A DNA stretch of 40,324 nt, taken from positions 1-40,324 of the forward strand of contig JAPOOK010000004.1 of NCBI GenBank assembly GCA_026713485.1, given 5' to 3'. Below are positions 23,759 to 32,038 of the stretch, piece after piece (position 1 is the first letter of the stretch; each line of letters opens with the position of its first letter). The position numbers and the translations under genes are program-made. The notes below the pieces were generated by a model. It did no database searches. It was not told the DNA's origin and saw only the letters and a list, made by a program, of their open reading frames with translations. The stretch is from Chloroflexota bacterium. Its GTDB lineage: Bacteria > Chloroflexota > Dehalococcoidia > UBA6926.

Positions 23759-24181
23759 ATGGCAATCAATACGGATTTCCTTGTCCGGTGCGTCAACACT
23801 CTGGAGTCCGCATATACCCTCCTCGGGACGCGCGGTCAGGATGACGAACTGTATGACATATTCCGGGCTGCGGCTGTCAAGGAATTTGAAATCGTCCTTG
23901 AACAGTCTGGGAGCCTGCTTAAACGGCGGCTCCGTCCCTACTTTGCGAGCAATCAACTTGCGGACAGGCTCTCATTCAAGGATGTCTTTCGACACGCCGC
24001 GAGGCATGGGCTGATTAGCGTCGACGCGAGCGAACGTTGGATGGATTATAGAGACAATCGGAATGATACTGCGCATGACTACGGAGAGGGTTTCGCCGAG
24101 ACGACTATCGGTTTGCTCGACCATTTCATCCGGGACGCTCGCGACTTGGCAGTAGTCATTGGTGAGGAATCCGATGGATGA
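23759..24181 (+). CDS. hepT: HEPN-domain toxin of a HepT-MntA system
   Basis: 140 residues, helical, of the nucleotidyltransferase-substrate-binding HEPN family. The RNase motif is R101-NDTA-H106, followed by Asp107 and Tyr108, giving RxxxxHxY as in HepT toxins, where the tyrosine is the AMP acceptor. HepT proteins are dimeric ribonucleases, and the paired MntA neutralises them by adding AMP to that tyrosine. The stop overlaps the mntA start by eight bases, so the pair is translationally coupled, with the toxin first. There is no ribosome binding site before the ATG. Confidence 0.9.
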   Translation: MAINTDFLVRCVNTLESAYTLLGTRGQDDELYDIFRAAAVKEFEIVLEQSGSLLKRRLRPYFASNQLADRLSFKDVFRHAARHGLISVDASERWMDYRDNRNDTAHDYGEGFAETTIGLLDHFIRDARDLAVVIGEESDG

Positions 24182-24485
24182 CACTCTTGCACTCAAGGCT
24201 CATTGGCTCGCGGCCATCGACGATTTGCTGCGGAAACACGTGCCTCAATGTGAGGTCTGGGCGTATGGCAGCCGCGTCAGCGGACAGAACCACGATGCAA
24301 GCGACCTGGATCTCGTTGTCCGCGCGCCTGCTCTGAAACCCGTGGGCTCACCACTTAATTCCCTTAGAGAGGCACTCCGAGACTCAAACGTCCCAATCCT
24401 CGTGCAGGTCCACGATTGGGCACGTCTGCCAGAGTCTTTCCACCGGGAAATCGAACAACGGCACGTCGTTATTCACAAGGGCTAA
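24174..24485 (+). CDS. mntA: Minimal nucleotidyltransferase antitoxin (MntA)
   Basis: 103 residues from the ATG at 24174, with GGTGAGGA upstream; a longer frame from 24159 is less likely. The polymerase-beta-type motif is exact: GSRVSGQNHDASDLD (residues 32-46), giving G-S-x10-D-x-D with Ser33, Asp44 and Asp46. A later polar block (ILVQVHDWARLP) supplies the third acidic region. In known systems it transfers AMP to the HEPN toxin tyrosine. It is coupled to hepT and ends 22 bases from a convergent gene. Confidence 0.9.
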   Translation: MDDTLALKAHWLAAIDDLLRKHVPQCEVWAYGSRVSGQNHDASDLDLVVRAPALKPVGSPLNSLREALRDSNVPILVQVHDWARLPESFHREIEQRHVVIHKG

Positions 24486-24507
24486 TACGACTGCCGCCGT
24501 CCACTAC

Positions 24508-25281
24508 CTACTCGTCGTCAAAATCATCATCGTCATCGCCGTCGTCAGGAGGCGGCGCGGTTGTTCCGCCCTGCGACTGTGGCAGGCGTGCCGAGGCGCG
24601 GCTTCTCCGGCGGCGCGGCTGCGACGGCACAGCCATGACAGCCTCTCGCAGGTCGGCCACATTTGCCGCCTGCCGTGCGTCCTTGACGTCCACGACAACG
24701 CCCCCGAATCCCATATCGCGGAGCTGCTCCATCTCGCCCGCGCCCCACGACAAGGACGCACGGGCCAAAAGGTGGCCGGTGAGGCGACTTGCAGCGGCGG
24801 CATACTCGATGGCTTGCTCAATCGTCAGGCTCTCGCCCGGCTCCACCTCAATCAGGCTACCCTCGAACGGTAGACGCTCGATAGCGCGCAACCGCCTCTC
24901 ATCAGTATCAGCTGGCACGATGCCGAAATAATCGATTGACTCGTCGTTCAGCAGACCCACGGGTGTCTCCCCAAGCGACACGAAGAGAAAATCGCATCCG
25001 GCCTCACGCAGCTTGGCGAGATCGGAATCTGTCAGCCCGTCGACCATCGCGCCCCACTGTGCGTCTCCGGTTTTTGGTGGCGACTTCACTGCGCTTGCGC
25101 CGTTCACCAGGATGAACTCTGCGCCAGCGTCGACGGCAGCTTTAAGCGATTTACCGGTCGGCTTTGCGAATGACGCGATAATTGCGAGGGCGGGAGTAAC
25201 GTCGCGGGAACCGGCGCTGAATCCCAATGGCCGCGCGGGGCCGGACGCCGCGCGTTCGAGTCGATCTCTTAACTTGCTCAC
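24508..25281 (-). CDS. TIM-barrel-like protein of unknown function
   Basis: 257 residues starting at a GTG. Alternating strand-helix pattern (FILVNGASAV, GCDFLFVSLGETP, SIDYFGIVPAD, GSLIEVEPGE, HLLARASLSWGAGEMEQLRDMG, FGGVVVDVKDA) suggests a TIM-barrel-like fold without a motif that fixes the substrate. The tail is basic (QPRRRRSRAS), then Pro-rich and finally strongly acidic (DDGDDDDDFDDE). I do not recognise a named family. It lies upstream of nothing on its strand except the convergent mntA, so context gives little. Confidence 0.75.
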   Translation of the reverse strand: MSKLRDRLERAASGPARPLGFSAGSRDVTPALAIIASFAKPTGKSLKAAVDAGAEFILVNGASAVKSPPKTGDAQWGAMVDGLTDSDLAKLREAGCDFLFVSLGETPVGLLNDESIDYFGIVPADTDERRLRAIERLPFEGSLIEVEPGESLTIEQAIEYAAAASRLTGHLLARASLSWGAGEMEQLRDMGFGGVVVDVKDARQAANVADLREAVMAVPSQPRRRRSRASARLPQSQGGTTAPPPDDGDDDDDFDDE

Positions 25282-25324
25282 CTTTGGATTATAGCCTCCC
25301 TATCTGGCATTTCATTTCCGATAG

Positions 25325-26269
25325 TTACCATGTCAGCTGGCCGCGAGCCTTCAATTCCGAGGGCAGAAGCGCCGCATAGATGGCATCGTGGGCGGGCGTG
25401 GGAACATGATGCCGTTGCCCGAGGCGGGGAATAACACCAACCTGCGCCTCCAATTCCGACGGCCTGCCGGACGCGATGTCACGCTGCATGGATGCCGTTC
25501 CATCCACGGGTGCCAAATCCGCCAATTTCATGGCCCCCTCAACAGCGTTGGACGGCAATGAGACCCCCTCTGCGGCTGCGACGGCAGCTATCTCCTCCAT
25601 GCACGCTTCCAGCAGTTCCCGCGAACGTGGAACGGATCGAAAGACACCTATCGGCACCCGTGTCACCGCGCCCACCCCTCCCAGCGGCCCGACAAACATC
25701 AACTTCTCCCACAGCGCCGCGCGAATATCGGCGCGCGCCGTGGCGAATATCCCGGCATCAGATAGCGCGGCGTGAATCTCTTCCACAGTCTCGGATGCGC
25801 TGCCATCCAGTTCCCCAATGGTGATGGTCGGCGGGACTCCAGTGTGCCGCACTACTCCCGGCTCAACGATGTCCGTGAAGATACGGCACGTTCCGCCAAT
25901 GACATGGCCGCCGGATACCCCTGTGGCGAGCTGGTCAGGCGCTTCAACGCCGTTCTGAAGTGGAACGACCGTCGTCTTGTCACCCACCATTGGCCTAATC
26001 GCGACACCCGCCTCCGGCACCATCCACGTCTTGACGGTCACGAATATCGCGTCAACCTGCCCTACGTCCTCCGGGTTGCTGGTGGCCGTAAATGCGTCCG
26101 ATGGCAGGTCTGCATCACCTTCAGGGCTCTCAATACGCAGCCCTCGAGTCTGCAGGGCGTCAAGATGTGGGCCGCGGGCAATCAGCGAAACATCGTGCTT
26201 GCCGGTCTCGATGAGTCGTCCGCCAAAGTACGCGCCGACAGCCCCCGCGCCAAAGACGCCAACCCTCAC
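25325..26269 (-). CDS. panE: 2-dehydropantoate 2-reductase family protein
   Basis: 314 residues starting at a GTG. The N-terminal dinucleotide motif is GAGAVGAYFGG (residues 8-18), followed by VKTWMVPEA and PLQNGVEAPDQL, and the C-terminal helical domain has ALWEKLMFVGPLGGVGAVTR with the catalytic lysine and SMQRDIASGRPSELEAQVG with the family's Ser-Met-x-x-Asp pattern. It reduces ketopantoate to pantoate with NADPH for coenzyme A synthesis, or a related 2-keto acid. It lies ten bases downstream of upp and is likely co-transcribed with it. Confidence 0.9.
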   Translation of the reverse strand: MRVGVFGAGAVGAYFGGRLIETGKHDVSLIARGPHLDALQTRGLRIESPEGDADLPSDAFTATSNPEDVGQVDAIFVTVKTWMVPEAGVAIRPMVGDKTTVVPLQNGVEAPDQLATGVSGGHVIGGTCRIFTDIVEPGVVRHTGVPPTITIGELDGSASETVEEIHAALSDAGIFATARADIRAALWEKLMFVGPLGGVGAVTRVPIGVFRSVPRSRELLEACMEEIAAVAAAEGVSLPSNAVEGAMKLADLAPVDGTASMQRDIASGRPSELEAQVGVIPRLGQRHHVPTPAHDAIYAALLPSELKARGQLTW

Positions 26270-26278
26270 CGCGCGTCC

Positions 26279-26923
26279 CTACGCCGTGCCGAATTGGCGG
26301 TCGCCTGCATCACCCAAACCGGGCACGATGAAGCCATGCTCGTTCAAACGCTCATCGAGCCCCGCGATGTGGATACGCACGTCAGGATGATCCCGCTGCA
26401 GCCTCTCAACGCCCTCGGGAGCAGCGATGAGGCCGATGTAGCGAATGCGTTGCACGCCCCACTCCTTGAGCAGGTCGCATGCGGCCGATGCGGATCCGCC
26501 CGTCGCAAGCATGGGATCCATCAACAGACACGCTTGCACGTCCGGTTCAACGGGTTTGTTGGCGTAGTATTGCATCGGCTCCAGCGTGCGCTCGTCGCGA
26601 CGGAGGCCGATGTGCCAGACGACGGCGTCCGGCATCATCTCCCAAAGGCCTTCCACCATCCCGAGGCCGGCCCTGAGAACCGGTACGAGACCGATGGAGC
26701 CGCGCAAACGCTGGCCGGGCGCCTCTGCGAGCGGAGTTGAAACACTCATAGGTTCGGTTGCAAGGTCTGCTGTCGCCTCATAAGCGAGCAACAATGTGAT
26801 TTCCTTCACTAGTTCCCTGAACCGACGTGCAGGCGTCGATTCATCGCGCAAACTCGACAGCTTATCCCGCACAATAGGATGCGTGGACACATGCACGCTT
26901 GCCTTGGCAGCAGTCTGGCTCAT
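26279..26923 (-). CDS. upp: Uracil phosphoribosyltransferase
   Basis: 214 residues, normal length. It makes UMP from uracil and PRPP for pyrimidine salvage. The PRPP loop is LLMDPMLATGGSA (residues 133-145), preceded by VPVLRAGLGM (80-89) and the flexible region with the conserved YYANKP, and the uracil-binding end GLGDAGDRQFGT is present. The ATG has no ribosome binding site, and TACACT ends six bases before it, which points to a leaderless transcript. It is divergent from trpS. Confidence 0.95.
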   Translation of the reverse strand: MSQTAAKASVHVSTHPIVRDKLSSLRDESTPARRFRELVKEITLLLAYEATADLATEPMSVSTPLAEAPGQRLRGSIGLVPVLRAGLGMVEGLWEMMPDAVVWHIGLRRDERTLEPMQYYANKPVEPDVQACLLMDPMLATGGSASAACDLLKEWGVQRIRYIGLIAAPEGVERLQRDHPDVRIHIAGLDERLNEHGFIVPGLGDAGDRQFGTA

Positions 26924-26929
26924 AGAGAT

Positions 26930-26935
26930 AGTGTA
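26930..26935 (-). promoter_or_regulatory. -10 element suggesting a leaderless upp transcript
   Basis: On the minus strand TACACT is followed by six bases and the upp ATG, with no Shine-Dalgarno sequence. A recognisable -35 was not found at 16 to 18 bases. Confidence 0.4.
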
Positions 26936-27013
26936 GCGCCTGCCCTACCCGCAAGCACCAATCTCGCGTGCGCCATCCTGCTAAACTCAGATAGAGGAGT
27001 GTAACTACTGAGG

Positions 27014-28027
27014 ATGACTTCCGGCCTGTCTGTTGACCTTCCTGGCGGCAAGAAAGGCCGTGTGCTATCCGGCGCGCGGCCGACCGGTCGTTTGCACCTG
27101 GGCAACTACTTCGGAGCGCTCAAAAACTGGGTGTCGCTGCAAGACGATTACGACTGCTTCTACTTCGTGGCGGACGTCCACGCCCTCACGACGGTCGAAG
27201 ACACGGTGGGCCTCAAGCAGAACACCCGAGAAATGGTGCTGGATTGGCTCGCGGCAGGACTCGACCCTGATCGAAGTACCCTGTTCATCCAATCGCGCGT
27301 CCCCGAGGTGCTGGAGCTTCACGCGTACCTGAGCATGGTGACGCCGATGGGCTCACTCCAGCGCGTTCCCAGCTTCAAGGAGCAGTTCCGTGCCCGTGCC
27401 GACAGCATGAATTACGGCCTCGTCGGCTATCCCGTCCTCCAAACAGCGGACATCATCATCTATCTGGCAAATAAGGTTCCCGTGGGCGTGGATCAGGTCC
27501 CGCACGTTGAACTCTCGCGTGAGATTGTGCGGCGGTTCAACGGGCAGTTCGGCGAGGTCTTTCCGGAACCGGATGCCCTCCTCTCGGAAACACCGAGCAT
27601 CAAGGGGACGGACGGCGATCAGAAGATGTCCAAGAGCCTGGACAACCACATTGAGTTGGCCGCCACACCGGAAGAGACGGCGCAACGTGTCATGTCTATG
27701 GTGACTGATCCACAGCGCGCTCGACGAACCGACCCTGGCCGCCCCTGGATCTGCAACGTCTATGCGCTCCACCAGATATTTTCCAACGAAGACTATACAA
27801 AGACGGTGTATGACCAATGCACGGCGGCGGCCATTGGCTGCGTGGACGACAAGCGCGCGCTTGCGGACGCGATAAATGAGAATCTCGAAGCGTTTCGGGA
27901 GCGGAGGGCCGAGCTCGCGACACAACCCAATCTCGTCGAGGATGTACTTGCGACCGGCACGGAACGGGCGCGGGCCGTTGCCATCCAGACAATGGAAGAG
28001 GTGCGAGATCGTATTGGTTTCTTTTAG
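27014..28027 (+). CDS. trpS: Tryptophanyl-tRNA synthetase
   Basis: 337 residues, typical length for the bacterial class Ic enzyme. The HIGH motif is HLGN (residues 28-31) within SGARPTGRLHLGNY, and the KMSKS loop is exact (204-208) within GDQKMSKSLDNHIEL. The tryptophan-site region YPVLQTADIIIY and VPVGVDQVPHVELSREI are present. It charges tRNA-Trp in the cytoplasm. A GAGG stretch lies directly before the ATG, closer than usual. It is divergent from upp and is followed after 24 bases by the phosphatase gene. Confidence 0.96.
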   Translation: MTSGLSVDLPGGKKGRVLSGARPTGRLHLGNYFGALKNWVSLQDDYDCFYFVADVHALTTVEDTVGLKQNTREMVLDWLAAGLDPDRSTLFIQSRVPEVLELHAYLSMVTPMGSLQRVPSFKEQFRARADSMNYGLVGYPVLQTADIIIYLANKVPVGVDQVPHVELSREIVRRFNGQFGEVFPEPDALLSETPSIKGTDGDQKMSKSLDNHIELAATPEETAQRVMSMVTDPQRARRTDPGRPWICNVYALHQIFSNEDYTKTVYDQCTAAAIGCVDDKRALADAINENLEAFRERRAELATQPNLVEDVLATGTERARAVAIQTMEEVRDRIGFF

Positions 28028-28051
28028 AGACCATACATACAGGGCCGCATA

Positions 28052-28855
28052 GTGACCACATCTCCAGATGGACTTCCTCTCGCCGCTACCGGGCGCACAG
28101 CGCAATCCGTCGTACTGGAGGCGGCGCACTACGCCGGCAAGATCCATCTCCAATATTTCCGCGGTGACCATCTCGGCGCCCGGGAAAAACGGCACGCGGA
28201 TGTCGTGACGGATGTCGACATCTCCATTGAGCGAGAGCTAAGGCAACTGCTGATGAGAGAGTTCCCGTCCGCAGGGTTTCTTGGCGAGGAGACCGGGGAA
28301 TCTGAAGGCGACTCTGAATACACGTGGACGGTGGACCCAATCGACGGCACAGCGAATTTCGTTCGTGGTATCCCGCATTTCGCGACGACCATCGCTCTAC
28401 TGAAGAACGACGCGCCGGTGCTCGGCATTACGTATGACGCGATACGCAAAGACACGTTTTTCGCAGCCGCAGGACGGGGTCTCACACTGAATGGTGTGCC
28501 GATGAAGCCAAATTACGCCACGAGTATCGAGGAGGCGAATCTCGGATTCGATATTGGACCGGAGGAGGATCTAAACGTTCGCGCGTTCGACATTATCAGG
28601 TCGCTCCTGCCGATGTACCGGGCGCGTCTCCTGGGATCAGCGGCGCTCGGCTTCGCCTATGCGGCAGCCGGAATAATCGATCTGTATTTCCATTTGGCGC
28701 TTAAACCTTGGGACGTGGCGGCGGGTTTACTGTTCATCCAGGAGACGGACGCGGACGCCGTGTCAATCGACTTTGACGGCGCTCCGGCCACACCGTGGAG
28801 CGGCAGCTACCTCGTCGGCGCACGAAATCTACTGGAGCGCATGCGCACTGCGTAA
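28052..28855 (+). CDS. Inositol monophosphatase family protein
   Basis: 267 residues starting at a GTG. The lithium-sensitive phosphatase metal site is complete: GEETGE (Glu79/Glu80), WTVDPIDGT (Asp95, Asp98) and KPWDVAAG (Asp221). TDVDISIE supplies the earlier motif. Family members hydrolyse inositol phosphates, fructose bisphosphate, histidinol phosphate or PAP; the substrate cannot be chosen from sequence. It follows trpS by 24 bases and probably shares its transcript. Confidence 0.9.
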   Translation: MTTSPDGLPLAATGRTAQSVVLEAAHYAGKIHLQYFRGDHLGAREKRHADVVTDVDISIERELRQLLMREFPSAGFLGEETGESEGDSEYTWTVDPIDGTANFVRGIPHFATTIALLKNDAPVLGITYDAIRKDTFFAAAGRGLTLNGVPMKPNYATSIEEANLGFDIGPEEDLNVRAFDIIRSLLPMYRARLLGSAALGFAYAAAGIIDLYFHLALKPWDVAAGLLFIQETDADAVSIDFDGAPATPWSGSYLVGARNLLERMRTA

Positions 28856-28872
28856 GGTTTGTCGTGCGTCAC

Positions 28873-28901
28873 TTGACGCTTGACAATCATGGAGTTACTG
28901 T
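28873..28901 (+). promoter_or_regulatory. higBA promoter, leaderless
   Basis: TTGACG (28873-28878), a 17-base spacer and TACTGT (28896-28901) lie six bases before the GTG of higB, which lacks a ribosome binding site. A short inverted repeat ACTG-ttggt-CAGT (28897-28909) overlaps the -10 and start, a fitting place for the HigA antitoxin to bind. Confidence 0.5.
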
Positions 28902-28907
28902 TGGTCA

Positions 28908-29186
28908 GTGATACAGTCCTTTAGGCATCGGGGGCTTAGGCAGCTCTATGAAGGACGCGGCGGCAGTCGGATAGATCCGCGGTACCTTGGAAAAGTGGAA
29001 CGAATCCTGGGCTTGCTCGATATGAGCAGAATACCAACGGACATGGATGTCCCTGGGTTTCGGCTTCATTCCCTGTCAGGCAGTTCCAGAGGGCGATACG
29101 CGGTGGTAGTTTCCGCCAACTGGCGCGTCACATTTGCCTTCACAGATGGAAACGCCTTCGATGTAGATTTGGAAGATTACCATTAG
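28908..29186 (+). CDS. higB: HigB-type (RelE-superfamily) toxin
   Basis: 92 residues starting at a GTG. It has the HigB/RelE-fold pattern: IQSFRHRGLRQLYEGR, VERILGLLDMSRIPTDMDVPG, FRLHSLSGSSRGRYAVVVSANWRVTFAF and a C-terminal VDLEDYH, including the basic residues and terminal Tyr-His typical of HigB and its graT-like relatives. These toxins cut mRNA on the ribosome. The antitoxin gene follows after 12 bases, in toxin-first order as is normal for higBA. Confidence 0.9.
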   Translation: MIQSFRHRGLRQLYEGRGGSRIDPRYLGKVERILGLLDMSRIPTDMDVPGFRLHSLSGSSRGRYAVVVSANWRVTFAFTDGNAFDVDLEDYH

Positions 29187-29198
29187 GGAGGTCAGTCA

Positions 29199-29486
29199 AT
29201 GCCAATGGCAAACCCACCGCATCCAGGGAAGTTGGTCAAGCATGAGTGCCTTGAACCACTTGGCCTGACGATTACCGAAGGTGCCAAGCGTCTTGGCATT
29301 ACGCGTCAGACGCTCTCCGATTTGGTTAATTGCAAGTCTGGGGTTTCTCCGGAAATGGCGCTGCGGTTGTCCCAGGCATTTGGCTCGTCACCGGAGACAT
29401 GGCTTGGCATGCAGACTGCCTATGACTTGTGGCAAGTACGGCAGCGCCGCCCGGATATAAGAATCGAGCGTATCGTCGCAGCCTGA
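29199..29486 (+). CDS. higA: HigA-type antitoxin
   Basis: 95 residues. It opens with the family start NPPHPGKLVKHECLEPLGL and has an XRE helix-turn-helix (ITEGAKRLGITRQTLSDLVN, then SGVSPEMALRLSQAFGSSPE) and the C-terminal WLGMQTAYDLWQVRQ. It binds HigB and represses its own promoter. GGGAGG lies upstream of the ATG. A strong hairpin follows the stop. Confidence 0.95.
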   Translation: MPMANPPHPGKLVKHECLEPLGLTITEGAKRLGITRQTLSDLVNCKSGVSPEMALRLSQAFGSSPETWLGMQTAYDLWQVRQRRPDIRIERIVAA

Positions 29487-29495
29487 CAATGAGAA

Positions 29496-29525
29496 AGGCT
29501 GGCGGCTCAGATGAGCCGCCAGCCT
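29496..29525. terminator. Bidirectional hairpin between higA and an acyl-CoA dehydrogenase gene
   Basis: A perfect 14-bp inverted repeat, AGGCTGGCGGCTCA and TGAGCCGCCAGCCT, with a two-base centre, lies between convergent genes. A short CTTTG follows on the plus strand and TTTCTC on the minus strand, so both T tracts are weak. It most likely ends transcription in both directions. Confidence 0.7.
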
Positions 29526-29567
29526 CTTTGTTCCCAGTGGAACCGGCGATGTATCTACAGTTTTTGC

Positions 29568-30692
29568 CTAGATGTCCATCGCCTGTGCAACGCGCTCGCG
29601 GTGGTAGTCACCATCACCGAAGGAGACCTCCCACGCCTTGAGGCGGCGCGTGAACAGCTGCAGGTCGTGCTCCTGCGTGAAGCCAATGGCTCCGTGGCAC
29701 TGGTGCGCCGTGGCCGCCACACGCTGCGCGGAATCACTGACCCACGCCTTCGCAGAGGAGACCTCGAGGTCGGAGGGCAGGCCCTCACCCAACCGCCAAA
29801 TTGCCTGATAGGTGATGAAGCGGGATCCATCAACGTCCGTCGCCATGTTCGCGCAGTAGTGCTGGATAGCTTGGAACGAGCCGATCGGCCGACCGAACTG
29901 CACGCGGTTCTTCACGTACTCAACGGTCATGTCCAGGACCTCCTGCAGCGCGCCGACCATCTGCGTGCAACGAAGCGCCGCTCCCTTCTGGAGTAGCAGC
30001 CGCAGGACGGACCAGCCGTTGCCGGCCTCGCCGAGCACGTTGCCACCGGGGACGGAGACGTTGTTGAACGTCACTTCGCACTGGTTGTCCGTGGCGATGG
30101 TCTTGAGCTTATCGACGGAAACACCGTCGCTCTGAGCGTCCACCAACAGCAACGTGATGCCATCTTCGCCGGAGCCGCCGGTGCGGGCAGCGACCAGCAG
30201 GTAGTCAGCTGCATGGGCGTTTTCGACGAACATCTTTGTGCCATTCAGCGTGTAGCCATCACCGGATGCCGAAGCTTCCAGGTTGATGCCATTGGCATCG
30301 AGGCGAGAATACGGCTCAAGGATGGCCGTGGTCGCGATTAGGTCGCCCGCCGCGATTCGAGGCAGGAACTCCGCCTTCTGCGCGTCCGAACCGGCATCAA
30401 GGATAGCGACGGTTGTGAGCGCAGTGTTGAAGAACGGGCCCGGCATGACGCCATGGCCAACCTCTTCCAGGAGGATACCCAGATCAACCAGATTCTGGCC
30501 GGTGCCGCCGTGTTCCTCGGGAACGATCAGGCCGAGCCATCCAACCTGCGCGATCTTCTGCCACATATCAGCAGTGAATCCGCGGTCATCCTCTTCCATG
30601 TCACGGACGAACGTCCGCGGTGTCTCTTGCTCGATGAATTCTCGCGCCATCGACCGCAGCATTTCCTGGTCTTCAGTTAGTCCCAGATCCAT
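29568..30692 (-). CDS. Acyl-CoA dehydrogenase, short form (partner-type)
   Basis: 374 residues from the ATG at 30692, which has AGGAGG at good spacing. The acyl-CoA dehydrogenase fold is clear: GWLGLIVPEEHGGTG near the N-terminus, a middle beta domain with GDGYTLNGTKMFVENAHAAD, and the C-terminal CHGAIGFTQEHDLQLFTRRL that binds FAD. These FAD enzymes introduce an alpha,beta double bond into acyl-CoA. It is clearly different from the next two upstream genes and resembles the smaller partner of two-subunit enzymes known from steroid side-chain degradation in Actinobacteria. It is transcribed from the same strand as its neighbours. A heteromer is inferred from adjacency. Confidence 0.93.
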   Translation of the reverse strand: MDLGLTEDQEMLRSMAREFIEQETPRTFVRDMEEDDRGFTADMWQKIAQVGWLGLIVPEEHGGTGQNLVDLGILLEEVGHGVMPGPFFNTALTTVAILDAGSDAQKAEFLPRIAAGDLIATTAILEPYSRLDANGINLEASASGDGYTLNGTKMFVENAHAADYLLVAARTGGSGEDGITLLLVDAQSDGVSVDKLKTIATDNQCEVTFNNVSVPGGNVLGEAGNGWSVLRLLLQKGAALRCTQMVGALQEVLDMTVEYVKNRVQFGRPIGSFQAIQHYCANMATDVDGSRFITYQAIWRLGEGLPSDLEVSSAKAWVSDSAQRVAATAHQCHGAIGFTQEHDLQLFTRRLKAWEVSFGDGDYHRERVAQAMDI

Positions 30693-30770
30693 TTCCCCCT
30701 CCTGTCTTCCTTTACTCTTTCTTGTGTCCCCCACCAATGCAGGGCTCTGTCTGTGTTCTGTATTCCGTGC

Positions 30771-31988
30771 TTAGCGCGGGAGGCCAAGGCCTCGCTGCGC
30801 GATAATGTTCTTCTGGATCTCTCGCGTGCCGCCGCCGATGCTGGTGCCGATGCTTTGCCAGCCGCGAGCGGGCAGGAAGCCGTCATCCGGCAGCGGGAAG
30901 CGGTCGCCATTGCCCGGCAACAGGTTTCCATAGCCGTCCATGATCTGCGAGAGGCCGCGGTAGATGTGCTGGAATAGCTCATCACCAAAGAACTTGACCA
31001 TCGAGGATTCCTTCTGCGGAATCATACCTTCGCTCTGCATCCAACCGACGCGGTAGCAGAGGGACCGCAGCGTCTCCACACGGACACGCCACTCGGCGAG
31101 GCGATGGCGGATTTCCGCGCGAGCGATGGGCGTGTCGCCGCCCTCGTCGCGCACCATGCCGCACCAGTCAGTGAATTGTTCCAGTGTTCGGAGCAGCTGA
31201 GCCGGGCGGCCGATGTTGGAGCGCTCAAACGAGAGCGTGGTCATTGCGGCGTACCACCCGCGATTCTCTTCACCGATGATATTGTTCGCCGGTACGCGCC
31301 AGTTCTCCATGAACAGTTCATCCCAGCGGTGATTATTCGTGCCGTCCTTAATGCCGCGAACCTGGATGCCCGGCATGTAGTTGCCGTCCTCATCCTTTAG
31401 TCGCGCCAGCAGGTACGTGATGCCGCGGTGCTTGGGCGCATCCGGGTCGGTTCGCACGAGGATGTGAATCCAATCGTTGCGATAAGTGCCCCAGATCTTC
31501 TGTCCGCTGACGACGTAGTCGTCGCCATCACGGACGGCACGCGTCTTGAGTCCGGCGAGGTCGGAACCTGCATCCGGCTCGGAAAACCCCTGCGAAAATT
31601 CGATATCCGCGTTCGCAATCTGTGGCAGGAAAAGCTGCTTCTGCCATTCCTGTCCATGCACCATGAGCACGGGAGCGACTAGGCCGCCTCCCAGTGCTGC
31701 CGGCGCGTCGTGGTAGGACATAACCTCGCGATACGCAAGCTGCTTCTCAATAGAAGCGTCCTGGCCGCCGTACTCACTCGGCCAGTGCATGGTGTACCAG
31801 CCTCTGTTGACCAGTTTCTTGGCGAATTGGCGTGCAACCTCGTGACCGGCCTCGCGTTCTTCCTCGCTGCCGTGCCACCCGGCGAGGCCGCCTGTCAGGT
31901 CGTAACCAGGATTCTGCCATTCGCTCTTGACGAATTTTTCGGCCTCATCCCGGACGGCCTGCGCCTCTGCCGAAAATCGAAAGTCCAC
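30771..31988 (-). CDS. Acyl-CoA dehydrogenase, long form A
   Basis: 405 residues from a GTG with AAAGGAGGGGGG upstream. It shows MHWPSEYGGQDASIEKQLAY, FSQGFSEPDAGSDLAGLKTR (FAD and substrate contacts), GDDYVVSGQKIWGTY and the end GGGTREIQKNIIAQRGLGLP. The usual catalytic Glu of the C-terminal YEGT motif is Gly here, so the base must lie elsewhere, as in several subfamilies. It is closely related over its length to the gene upstream (32039-33241) and lies 78 bases before the short dehydrogenase. The substrate is unknown. Confidence 0.93.
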   Translation of the reverse strand: MDFRFSAEAQAVRDEAEKFVKSEWQNPGYDLTGGLAGWHGSEEEREAGHEVARQFAKKLVNRGWYTMHWPSEYGGQDASIEKQLAYREVMSYHDAPAALGGGLVAPVLMVHGQEWQKQLFLPQIANADIEFSQGFSEPDAGSDLAGLKTRAVRDGDDYVVSGQKIWGTYRNDWIHILVRTDPDAPKHRGITYLLARLKDEDGNYMPGIQVRGIKDGTNNHRWDELFMENWRVPANNIIGEENRGWYAAMTTLSFERSNIGRPAQLLRTLEQFTDWCGMVRDEGGDTPIARAEIRHRLAEWRVRVETLRSLCYRVGWMQSEGMIPQKESSMVKFFGDELFQHIYRGLSQIMDGYGNLLPGNGDRFPLPDDGFLPARGWQSIGTSIGGGTREIQKNIIAQRGLGLPR

Positions 31989-32038
31989 TCCCCCCTCCTT
32001 TGCTCTACCCTTCTTGTGGAGTTTCCCGTGATTCGTCG

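Noticed and set aside
25772-26740. 322-codon plus-strand frame across panE and upp
   Set aside because: It is antisense to two complete, recognisable genes and resembles no family.
27353-28195. 280-codon minus-strand frame across trpS
   Set aside because: Antisense to a confident tRNA synthetase gene with HIGH and KMSKS motifs.
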